5,078 bases of DNA from Armatimonadota bacterium (GTDB lineage Bacteria; Cloacimonadota; Cloacimonadia; Cloacimonadales; TCS61), in assembly GCA_030612605.1 (NCBI GenBank), contig JAUWNO010000195.1, positions 1-5,078 of the forward strand, given 5' to 3'. Below, piece after piece: positions 1-4,927 of this stretch. The first letter of the stretch is position 1. Every line of letters starts with the position of its first letter. Under the pieces are notes generated by a model, which searched no databases, was not told the DNA's origin, and worked only from the letters and a program-made list of their open reading frames with translations. Made by a program: the position numbers and the translations under genes.

Positions 1-650
1 GGAGTAACAATCGTAGCCATAATGTTACCGCCAAAAGCCGGTCTTGTTTGCAGTAATCCTGCACTTTCCCTGTCTATTTCCAAACCTGTACAATCAGCTG
101 TAAGACCTGTTTGCAGTTCGATAGCAACACGTGGGATAAAAGAGCGTCCCATTACAGAAGCACCACAAAGGATGATCTCCGGTTTATATTTTTTAGCAAG
201 TTCAGAGAGAGCTTTTGAATATGGTAAATCAAGGAAATTCTCCAAAATGGGATCATCTACAAATATAACTTTATCCGCTCCGTAAGCGATTAAATCATTT
301 GTAAGATTTGAGATTTGATATCCAAAAAGAACTGCAACTAATTCTGTTTTTCTTTGTTCTGCCAGCTCTCTTCCTTTGCCTAAAAGTTCGAAAACGACCG
401 GAGCAATTTCTCCGTTTTTCTGTTCTGCAAATATCCAGATTCCATTATGTTTATCTTTGTTCAAATTTCGCTGTTCAGGCTTTTTGATTATAATCGCATC
501 AAAAGAACAATCCGTGACACAAGCTCCGCAAAGAGTACATTTTTCCAAATCTATTACTGCAATTCCATCCTTCATTACAATTGCATCATAAGCACAAGAT
601 TTGATGCACAATTCACAACCAACACATTTTTCCCGAATTACTTTGATCAT
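1..650 (-). CDS. etfA: Electron transfer flavoprotein alpha subunit with N-terminal 2[4Fe-4S] ferredoxin domain (3' end outside window)
   Basis: The reverse strand reads from ATG at 650 without a stop to the window edge, giving 216 residues. Residues 1-55 are a bacterial-type ferredoxin: C9-x2-C12-x2-C15-x3-C19 and C38-x2-C41-x2-C44-x3-C48, enough to bind two [4Fe-4S] clusters. After a linker comes the EtfA alpha/beta domain, with recognisable family segments (GLTADCTGLEID around 183-194; TRPAFGGNIMATIVT at the end). The C-terminal FAD-binding domain lies beyond the window. EtfA forms a cytoplasmic heterodimer with EtfB and passes electrons between dehydrogenases and acceptors. Ferredoxin-fused forms are known from LctC and CarE, which take part in flavin-based electron bifurcation or confurcation in anaerobes. 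The start is supported by GGAGAG at 661-656, five bases upstream. A TTGACG at 705-700 could be a -35 box, but no good -10 follows. No etfB lies upstream, although etfB-etfA is the common order. The identity is firm; the bifurcating role is inference. Confidence 0.93.
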   Translation of the reverse strand, partial: MIKVIREKCVGCELCIKSCAYDAIVMKDGIAVIDLEKCTLCGACVTDCSFDAIIIKKPEQRNLNKDKHNGIWIFAEQKNGEIAPVVFELLGKGRELAEQRKTELVAVLFGYQISNLTNDLIAYGADKVIFVDDPILENFLDLPYSKALSELAKKYKPEIILCGASVMGRSFIPRVAIELQTGLTADCTGLEIDRESAGLLQTRPAFGGNIMATIVT

Positions 651-732
651 TCAATCTCTCCAAAATGGGATTAAATCAATTTCAAAAATATTAATTTTGC
701 GTCAAGAATAAAAAAATGAGAAATCATTTATC

Positions 733-755
733 CACGAATTAGCACGAATAGACAC
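733..755. repeat. Short CACGAAT tandem repeat, 10-bp period
   Basis: CACGAATTAG is followed directly by CACGAATAGA and then CAC, giving two and a third units of 10 bp. Degenerate CACGAATT-type tandem stretches are common in intergenic DNA of many uncultured bacterial genomes, as I recall. No function is apparent here. Confidence 0.5.
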
Positions 756-783
756 AAAAAAAACTCCTCTGAAAACAATTTCC

Positions 784-882
784 AACTTCCGAATGTTTCG
801 ACTTGTCGAATCTTCGGAATGTAGAGAAGTTCTTGCCCGTACAATCGGAAGATCAGCAAACTGAACATTCCACTGTTCTATA
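784..882. repeat. Composite palindromic (REP/BIME-like) repeat, copy 1
   Basis: This unit carries two hairpins. Arm A is TTCCGAA (787-793) pairing with TTCGGAA (813-819), with an inner stem TTCGAC (797-802)/GTCGAA (805-810). Arm B is GGAA (847-850)/TTCC (868-871), with an inner stem TCAG (853-856)/CTGA (861-864). The unit recurs at 1098-1189 in the same orientation. Arm A read on the minus strand and arm B on the plus strand share the same asymmetric internal loop (GA on the 5' side, ACA on the 3' side), so the two arms look like inverted copies of one palindrome family. The outer stem of arm B is shorter here than in copy 2, so this copy looks more decayed. Confidence 0.75.
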
Positions 883-905
883 TTTTTGTTTTCATCTTAA
901 TAGAA

Positions 906-923
906 CTATCAGCTTACTGATAG
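906..923. repeat. Perfect 7-bp hairpin
   Basis: CTATCAG (906-912) and CTGATAG (917-923) are perfect reverse complements around a CTTA loop. No T-run follows on either strand, so it is not a typical intrinsic terminator. It lies between the two composite repeat copies. Confidence 0.5.
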
Positions 924-930
924 CGGGAAG

Positions 931-966
931 CTTGACTCACAATGACCGAAGGGAATGTGAGTCGAG
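931..966. repeat. 11-bp stem hairpin
   Basis: GACTCACA (934-941) and TGTGAGTC (956-963) are perfect reverse complements. The stem extends to CTT (931-933)/GAG (964-966) through one G-T pair. The loop is 14 bases (942-955). No T-run follows. It lies in the hairpin-dense middle of the etfA-lepA gap and has no visible link to a gene. Confidence 0.55.
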
Positions 967-1003
967 GATTGCGACTATTTCAGACAGGTTGTTCTCCTCC
1001 TAT

Positions 1004-1074
1004 GAAACTTCATTCAGCTAAGTTTCGACTCGAAAGGCACGTCGAATCGAAGCGTCATTGGCATCCTACGAAAC
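1004..1074. repeat. Overlapping inverted repeats (alternative pairings)
   Basis: GAAACTT (1004-1010) pairs perfectly with AAGTTTC (1020-1026). GTTTCG (1022-1027) can instead pair with CGAAAC (1069-1074), and TTCGAC (1024-1029) with GTCGAA (1041-1046). These pairings share bases and exclude one another. The two GAAAC arms lie inside a near-direct repeat, TCCTATGAAAC (998-1008) and TCCTACGAAAC (1064-1074), with one mismatch in 11. Function is unknown. Confidence 0.45.
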
Positions 1075-1097
1075 ACAAAATTAAAGGATTTAAGAAC

Positions 1098-1189
1098 AAC
1101 TTCCGAATGTTTCGACTTTGTCGAATCTTCGGAATGTTGACTCCCAAAACAATCGGAAGATCAGCGAGCTGAACATTCCGATGTTTATA
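1098..1189. repeat. Composite palindromic (REP/BIME-like) repeat, copy 2
   Basis: This is the better-preserved second copy of the unit at 784-882, in the same orientation. Arm A is TTCCGAA (1101-1107)/TTCGGAA (1128-1134) with an inner TTCGAC (1111-1116)/GTCGAA (1120-1125), and can be extended by CAAC (1097-1100)/GTTG (1136-1139). Arm B is ATCGGAA (1152-1158)/TTCCGAT (1176-1182) with an inner TCAG (1161-1164)/CTGA (1169-1172), and can be extended by AAAC (1147-1150)/GTTT (1183-1186). Relative to copy 1, a T is inserted in the arm A loop and CAAA becomes CGAG in the arm B loop, so these changes fall in loops while the inner stems are kept. Arm B ends about six bases before the probable lepA -35 box. 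Confidence 0.78.
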
Positions 1190-1191
1190 AG

Positions 1192-1223
1192 TTGACATTA
1201 AAAAGCGTGCTCTGGTTTTTGAT
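1192..1223 (+). promoter_or_regulatory. Possible lepA promoter
   Basis: A perfect TTGACA lies at 1192-1197. No strong -10 follows. TTTGAT (1218-1223) matches the TATAAT consensus at 4 of 6 positions but leaves a long 20-base spacer, and 17-18-base spacing falls on T-rich sequence. If used, it would give a very short leader before the lepA ribosome binding site at 1232-1236. The assignment rests mainly on the -35 match and the position. Confidence 0.3.
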
Positions 1224-1240
1224 TTTGCATTGGAGGTTTG

Positions 1241-3040
1241 ATGGATAAAGAATTGATCAGGAATTTCTGTATTATCGCTCATATAGATCATGGTAAATCT
1301 ACACTTGCTGACAGGCTTTTGGAGGCAACTCATGTGATAGATAAGAATTCTCATGCCACACTTGTTCTGGATGATATGGAACTGGAGCGTGAGCGTGGAA
1401 TTACCATCAAATCTCATGCCATCAAAATGGAATACAATTATCAGAATAAAAAGTATATTCTGAACCTGATCGATACACCCGGACACGTAGATTTTTCTTA
1501 TGAAGTGTCGCGCAGTCTTGCTTCCTGTGATGGAGCACTTCTTCTGGTAGATGCATCTCAGGGAATTGAAGCTCAAACAATGAGCAACCTGTATCTGGCT
1601 ATGGAAAATGATCTGGAAATAATTCCTGTGATTAATAAAATAGACTTGGATAAGGCAGATGTAGAAGGAACAGAACACGACATAATTGAAAATATCGGTA
1701 TTGGTTCCGAGAATATTTTTAAGATCAGTGCAAAAGATGGAATAGGGATTGAAGAAATGCTGCGAGGTATTGTAAAAAATATTCCTGCTCCCTTCGGCGA
1801 TATTAATCTTCCTCCCAAAGCCTTGATATTTGATTCCTATTTTGATACATATCGTGGTGTGATAGTTCTTATTAGAATGTTTGATGGAAGAATAAAAAAA
1901 GGTGAGACAATAAAATTCTTTTCCACAAATAAAGAATTCTCAGTTGAAGAAATCGGTTATCTTGGTCTAAAAAAAGAGGAGACAAGCGAACTTACAGCAG
2001 GTGAAGTTGGTTATATTATTGCCAATATCAAGGAAGTTTCTGATGCGCGGGTGGGAGATACAATCACAATCCCAAAGAACGGGTGTAAAGAAGCTCTACC
2101 CGGATTTGAAGAACCCAAACCAATGGTTTTCAGTGGGCTTTTTCCCTTGAATAAAGAAGACCATGAAAATCTGCGGGATAGTCTGGGAAAACTTAAATTG
2201 AACGATGCAGCACTCACTTATGAACCTGAAAGTTCTCTTGCTCTGGGCTTTGGATTCCGCTGTGGTTTTCTGGGGATGTTGCACTTAGAGATAGTTAAGG
2301 AACGACTTTATAGAGAATATAATGTTCCCATTATCACCACCACTCCGAGTGTAAAATTTGTTATTAACCTTAATGACGGCAGCAAGAAAGTAATTTACAA
2401 TCCTATCGATATGCCGAATCCTGTAAATATCGAATCAATTGAAGAACCTGTGATGGACGTGGAGATAATCGTTCCTACAGCGTTTGTCGGAAATATTATG
2501 AAGCTGGTGCAGGAGCGGCGCGGAATTCAGAAAGATATGCAGTACATAGACGAAAAACGTCTTTCCATCCATTATGAAATGCCTTTGATTGAGATCATCT
2601 TCGATTTTTATGATAAACTGAAATCCGTGAGCAAAGGTTATGCATCTTTGGATTATTCCTTCAAAGAGAACCGGAAATCTAATGTTGTAAAAGTGGATAT
2701 CCTAATAAACAGTGAAAGAGTGGATGCAATGTCTTTTATCTGCCACGAGGATAAAGCCTTTCAGTGGGGAAAAAGTGTAACTGCTAAATTGAAGGATGTT
2801 ATTCCACGTCACTTGTTTAAGGTTGCTCTTCAAGCTTCCATTGGAGCAAAAATCATCGCTCGAAGTACGATCAATGCTTTGCGTAAAAATGTGACTGCCA
2901 AATGTTATGGTGGTGATATTACCAGGAAAAAGAAACTCCTGGAAAGACAGAAAGAAGGCAAGAAACGGATGAAAGAGATCGGTTCTGTTTCTATTCCACA
3001 AGAAGCTTTTTTAGAAGTTTTGAAGGCTGATAGAGGCTGA
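1241..3040 (+). CDS. lepA: Elongation factor 4 (LepA), ribosomal back-translocase GTPase
   Basis: This is a complete 599-residue protein, the normal length for EF4, a ribosome-binding translational GTPase linked to back-translocation, stalled ribosomes and ribosome assembly. All GTPase motifs are visible: G1 AHIDHGKST (13-21), G2 RERGIT (50-55), G3 DTPGH (78-82), G4 NKID (132-135) and G5 SAK (163-165). Next come the EF-Tu-like beta-barrel domain, the LepA-typical GFGFRCGFLGMLHLEIV segment, and the EF4-specific C-terminal domain with YGGDITRKKKLLERQKEGKK followed by SVSIPQEAF. No key residue is missing. I place the start at ATG 1241 because GGAGG (1232-1236) sits four bases before it; the TTG codon at 1238 would leave only one base. 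The gene stands alone: no lepB follows, and the next genes are convergent. No T-run terminator is evident on its own strand. The spot-counted GC of about 35% matches a native core gene. Confidence 0.98.
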   Translation: MDKELIRNFCIIAHIDHGKSTLADRLLEATHVIDKNSHATLVLDDMELERERGITIKSHAIKMEYNYQNKKYILNLIDTPGHVDFSYEVSRSLASCDGALLLVDASQGIEAQTMSNLYLAMENDLEIIPVINKIDLDKADVEGTEHDIIENIGIGSENIFKISAKDGIGIEEMLRGIVKNIPAPFGDINLPPKALIFDSYFDTYRGVIVLIRMFDGRIKKGETIKFFSTNKEFSVEEIGYLGLKKEETSELTAGEVGYIIANIKEVSDARVGDTITIPKNGCKEALPGFEEPKPMVFSGLFPLNKEDHENLRDSLGKLKLNDAALTYEPESSLALGFGFRCGFLGMLHLEIVKERLYREYNVPIITTTPSVKFVINLNDGSKKVIYNPIDMPNPVNIESIEEPVMDVEIIVPTAFVGNIMKLVQERRGIQKDMQYIDEKRLSIHYEMPLIEIIFDFYDKLKSVSKGYASLDYSFKENRKSNVVKVDILINSERVDAMSFICHEDKAFQWGKSVTAKLKDVIPRHLFKVALQASIGAKIIARSTINALRKNVTAKCYGGDITRKKKLLERQKEGKKRMKEIGSVSIPQEAFLEVLKADRG

Positions 3041-3185
3041 TGATAAATTAAAAATATAAAATGGAAAATTGAAAATTAAAAAATTGCAAAACCTTGCGAA
3101 TGGTCTTTCTCTCAATGTTTCTTATATAAGACCTTCGCAATGGTGGGTTAAAAAAATGCAAAATGACAAATACATTCGATGCATC
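3041..3185. other. Convergent intergenic region
   Basis: This 145-base AT-rich gap separates the ends of lepA and the minus-strand Fic gene. It starts with A-rich degenerate sequence (3043-3090) built of AAAATTGAAAATT-like words, followed by a long imperfect hairpin (3091-3144) and a second A-rich run. The short frame at 3069-3281 runs through the hairpin and into the reverse of the Fic gene, so it is not a gene. Confidence 0.6.
3074..3144 (-). terminator. Long hairpin, possible terminator of the HTH-Fic operon
   Basis: TTGCGAA-T-GGTCTT (3094-3107) pairs with AAGACC-TTCGCAA (3128-3140), giving 13 pairs with one bulged T. A further ACC (3091-3093)/GGT (3142-3144) is possible, and the loop is 20 bases. 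On the minus strand the hairpin starts 42 bases past the Fic stop. A T-rich tract, the complement of the A-run at about 3077-3084, follows after roughly seven bases, farther than ideal. On the plus strand the hairpin is followed by A's, so it would not terminate lepA well. Each arm also reads ACCTT-(GC or CG)-AATGGT-like in the same direction, which suggests a palindromic repeat that may double as a terminator. Confidence 0.4.
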
Positions 3186-3776
3186 CTAGGTCCTTACAAA
3201 TTTCTGCAAGGGTTCATAGTTCTGCTCATCCGCTGCGTGAAGAGCTACGATGTACCTTTTACGAGTATTACCAGCCCTTGATAGATCCTCGCTTCCCCAT
3301 GTAAATCTCGGACACTTGAGGATGTTTTCAAGCAATAGATCGGTCATGAGTCGTGCATGGCGACCATTGCCGTTAGAAAACAGATGAATCGACACGAGTC
3401 GGTGGTGAAAGCGGACAGCTATTTCATCAGGTGATAGCTCCAGAAGTTCTATCCACAAACGCGAATCATCGCATAGGTTCTTGAGGCTCGTCGAAATCTG
3501 ATGCCATGGTCCGCCTATGTTCTTGTCACTCCGTCGAAAATGTCCTGCCCATTTCCAAACATTGGCAAACATGTGCCGGTGGAGTTCCTTGACGAACTGT
3601 TCATTCAGAATATCTGTCGGTTTTGTCCTATCCAGCCAGGTCAACGCTTTAAGAATATTGTCCTGTTCCCAGCGATCCAATTCCTCATGTGTCGTTATCT
3701 GCGTGAGAAGCAGACCTTCTACCTCGTCCGGATCAATGGGTGTGGTCCCTTCCGGATAATCGAAATTCGGCATCAT
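3186..3776 (-). CDS. Fic-domain protein, mobile mystery protein B family
   Basis: The protein has 196 residues. Fic proteins transfer AMP or another phosphate-containing group from a nucleotide to target proteins, and several act as toxins. The N-terminal DPDEVEGLL (16-24) and WEQDNI (36-41) segments, the helix ELHRHMFANVWKWAGHFR (64-81), a flap around 84-94 and the core motif HLFSNGNGRHAR (131-142) identify a Fic fold. As I know the family, the whole matches mobile mystery protein B. The general motif is HPFx(D/E)GNGRxxR. Here H131, the GNGR and R142 are kept, but P is L132 and the metal-binding acidic residue is N135. I recall N at this position as usual in the B family, so this may be a family trait rather than decay. 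I see no (S/T)xxxE(G/N) inhibitory motif in this protein or its partner. Its ATG overlaps the partner's TGA by four bases (ATGA), and no good ribosome binding site is seen, so translation is probably coupled. A second ATG at 3773 is an alternative start. GC near 52% in sampled lines exceeds lepA. Target and toxicity are unknown. Confidence 0.87.
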   Translation of the reverse strand: MMPNFDYPEGTTPIDPDEVEGLLLTQITTHEELDRWEQDNILKALTWLDRTKPTDILNEQFVKELHRHMFANVWKWAGHFRRSDKNIGGPWHQISTSLKNLCDDSRLWIELLELSPDEIAVRFHHRLVSIHLFSNGNGRHARLMTDLLLENILKCPRFTWGSEDLSRAGNTRKRYIVALHAADEQNYEPLQKFVRT

Positions 3777-4234
3777 TTATCCCATAGGTTTGATGGAAGC
3801 ACATCCAGGATTTCTTCGATCATTTTGGACAAGATTTCCTTGTTTTCTTCTTTGCCGAGTGCTTGATCCTCAAGACTCATAGTGTGAGAAGCCCGAGTAA
3901 GGCGTTTGACTGCAACTTTTTTCGCTTGATTACGAACAATTTCTTCAAGACTTTTCCGGGGAACAAGACCGTAAACGAAAACACAGTCTAGTGATTCGGC
4001 AGTTTTTTGCATAGTCTTGAGAGTGGCTGAACCATCGATTTCCTGCTTCTCCAGGAAGGATGCACGCTGCTTTGTGACGCCGATACGCTCGGCGAGTTGT
4101 CTCCCACTCATACCCAAAGCATTTCTGATAGCTCTAATCCAGCCCTTTGGCGGAATCGAGATATCGAGCAACGGTTGAAACCTTACTAATGTAGTATGCA
4201 ATTGTTCTCTGATAAGTTTGTTATTAGTTTTCAT
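3773..4234 (-). CDS. XRE-type HTH protein, mobile mystery protein A family
   Basis: The protein has 153 residues. A helix-turn-helix occupies about residues 31-66: the scaffold helix is GRQLAERIG (44-52), and the recognition helix lies within TKQRASFLEKQE (54-65). TLKTMQKTAESLDC (71-84) and the following YGLVPRKSLEEIV (88-100) are the hallmark pattern of mobile mystery protein A as I know it, a family found next to the Fic-domain B protein. The C-terminal 50 residues are charged and probably helical. ATG at 4234 is preceded by AGGGGG (4247-4242) with a seven-base spacer, a good ribosome binding site. The gene comes first in a two-gene operon with the Fic gene, the order of many antitoxin-toxin pairs. 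Three palindromes just upstream make autoregulation likely. Whether it also neutralises the Fic protein is not shown by sequence; it lacks a VbhA-like inhibitory motif. Family assignment is strong; the antitoxin role is inference. Confidence 0.88.
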   Translation of the reverse strand: MKTNNKLIREQLHTTLVRFQPLLDISIPPKGWIRAIRNALGMSGRQLAERIGVTKQRASFLEKQEIDGSATLKTMQKTAESLDCVFVYGLVPRKSLEEIVRNQAKKVAVKRLTRASHTMSLEDQALGKEENKEILSKMIEEILDVLPSNLWDK

Positions 4235-4250
4235 CTTTTAACCCCCTGCG

Positions 4251-4336
4251 TGTCAACATATACATTGACAGAAATAGTCGCATCGTCAATACATATATTG
4301 ACACATGGTGTCGTTATGTCAACATATATATTTACG
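4251..4336. promoter_or_regulatory. Array of three 20-bp palindromic operators, 33-bp period
   Basis: Three sites of the form TGTCAA-N8-TTGACA lie upstream of the HTH gene: TGTCAACATATACATTGACA (4251-4270), CGTCAATACATATATTGACA (4284-4303) and TGTCAACATATATATTTACG (4317-4336). Their starts are exactly 33 bp apart, about three helical turns, so bound dimers would line up on one face of the DNA. The third has a degraded right half-site. All have an alternating AT core. Palindromes of this size suit dimers of an XRE-type protein, and the adjacent HTH gene is the obvious candidate. The first site ends three bases upstream of that gene's ribosome binding site. Confidence 0.8.
4294..4322 (-). promoter_or_regulatory. 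Probable promoter of the HTH-Fic operon
   Basis: On the minus strand, a perfect TTGACA (4322-4317) is followed after exactly 17 bases by AATATA (4299-4294), a modest -10. The -35 lies in operator 3 and the -10 in operator 2, so operator occupancy would block polymerase. Transcription would start near 4287. A second candidate is TTGACG (4289-4284) with AATGTA (4266-4261), also 17 bases apart and shifted by the 33-bp operator period. Confidence 0.5.
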
Positions 4337-4360
4337 AAATAGCAATGAGGAACACGTTAA

Positions 4361-4404
4361 GAAAAATGAATTGTCATTCCCGCGAAAGCGGGAATCTATT
4401 TTTC
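4361..4404. terminator. GNRA-capped palindrome, possible bidirectional terminator / dispersed repeat
   Basis: ATTCCCGC (4376-4383) and GCGGGAAT (4388-4395) form a perfect 8-bp stem with a GAAA loop. They are flanked by GAAAAAT (4361-4367) and ATTTTTC (4398-4404), themselves inverted repeats, so each strand has a T-run after the stem: about two bases away on plus, about eight on minus. On minus it lies about 60 bases past the end of the 4457-4927 gene and could terminate it. GTCATTCCCGC-GAAA-GCGGGAAT is also a dispersed repeat type seen in many unrelated bacterial genomes, so it may have arrived as a repeat. Confidence 0.55.
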
Positions 4405-4456
4405 TCGTTACTATCGGGCAGCTGCCTGACCGGCTTTTAATGGTATGTTAAGCATC

Positions 4457-4927
4457 TCATTTAACTTCAAGGATAAATGTCTCGAGTCCGTGATTGCCAG
4501 AAATCTTGACTTTTGCAGAAGCTGATAGCTTCAGTTCAATCACTGGATAGTCAAAACCAATCGCTAGATATTCAAATTGAGCCATCCGCCCATCAGGTTG
4601 TATCATATTACTTATGTCCGCATTAATTAATCCCACCAGTATGAAGTCCAGAATCCTCGATTGTGAGTCACTCAGGATTTCTGCAACAAACACAACAGGA
4701 CCGATTAGTATTGTTTTTGACGGTTTGAAAAACATCGTAGCTATGTACACTCCAGCTTTGTACGTGATAGTGGTTGAAGTTGAATCAAAATACAGTGATG
4801 GAGGTGCAGTCATCTGCTCGATAGTGCCTACCGTAGATTGAACAGTAGCAAATTGTCTTCCCTTCTCATTGAAAAAACCATTTAACCAAGCAATTATTAT
4901 TAAAGTAATGCATAATAACAAAACCAT
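4457..4927 (-). CDS. Hypothetical protein with N-terminal membrane anchor
   Basis: I do not recognise this 156-residue protein. Residues 2-15 are strongly hydrophobic (VLLLCITLIIIAWL) and look like a signal anchor or uncleaved signal sequence. There is no lipobox, since C6 is preceded by leucines. The rest alternates polar and hydrophobic residues (for example STTITYKAGVYIATMFF, 51-67, and VIELKLSASAKVKISG, 129-144), suggesting a beta-rich domain, probably outside the cytoplasmic membrane. The ATG at 4927 has a weak ribosome binding site, AAAGAG (4941-4936), eight bases upstream. There is no basic residue before the hydrophobic stretch, although in-frame upstream codons before the TAA would encode DTKRAFI, so a non-ATG start cannot be excluded. 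GC is low, unlike the adjacent HTH-Fic pair. It runs in the same direction but lies beyond the pair's own promoter, so it is probably a separate unit. Confidence 0.6.
   Translation of the reverse strand: MVLLLCITLIIIAWLNGFFNEKGRQFATVQSTVGTIEQMTAPPSLYFDSTSTTITYKAGVYIATMFFKPSKTILIGPVVFVAEILSDSQSRILDFILVGLINADISNMIQPDGRMAQFEYLAIGFDYPVIELKLSASAKVKISGNHGLETFILEVK

Larger units (their letters stand above)
651..1240. other. Divergent intergenic region rich in palindromes
   Basis: About 590 bases separate the divergent etfA and lepA starts. No open frame here has a ribosome binding site or a recognisable product. The short frames run through hairpin DNA and are not credible genes. The contents, in order, are an AT-rich etfA leader (651-720), a short 10-bp-phased CACGAAT repeat (733-755), palindromic composite copy 1 (784-882), a hairpin-dense middle (906-1074), composite copy 2 (1098-1189), and a probable lepA promoter and ribosome binding site (1192-1236). 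Confidence 0.8.

Noticed and set aside
733..755. CACGAAT tandem units as a CRISPR or iteron array
   Set aside because: The units are only 10 bp with no spacers and barely more than two copies; there are no cas or rep genes.
803..1172. Open frames at 803-1021 and 942-1172 (plus)
   Set aside because: They run through palindromic repeats, have no ribosome binding site and give no protein-like composition.
1238..1240. TTG at 1238 as the lepA start
   Set aside because: It is one base from the GGAGG, too close for initiation; the ATG at 1241 is better placed and gives the usual EF4 length.
1055..1678. Long minus-strand open frame of 207 codons
   Set aside because: It lies mostly antisense to conserved lepA and begins inside it without a ribosome binding site, so it is a shadow of lepA.
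3501..3866. Plus-strand frames of 121 and 80 codons over the Fic gene
   Set aside because: Both are antisense to the Fic and HTH coding regions, whose motifs are clear; these are shadow frames.
971..4281. 12-base inverted match TGCGACTATTTC (970-981) with GAAATAGTCGCA (4271-4282)
   Set aside because: A 12-base match between two places in 5 kb is expected about once by chance, and the flanks do not match.
4416..4427. GGCAGCTGCC palindrome as a hairpin
   Set aside because: It has no loop, so it cannot form a normal hairpin. It is a 10-bp palindrome with no other support as a site.
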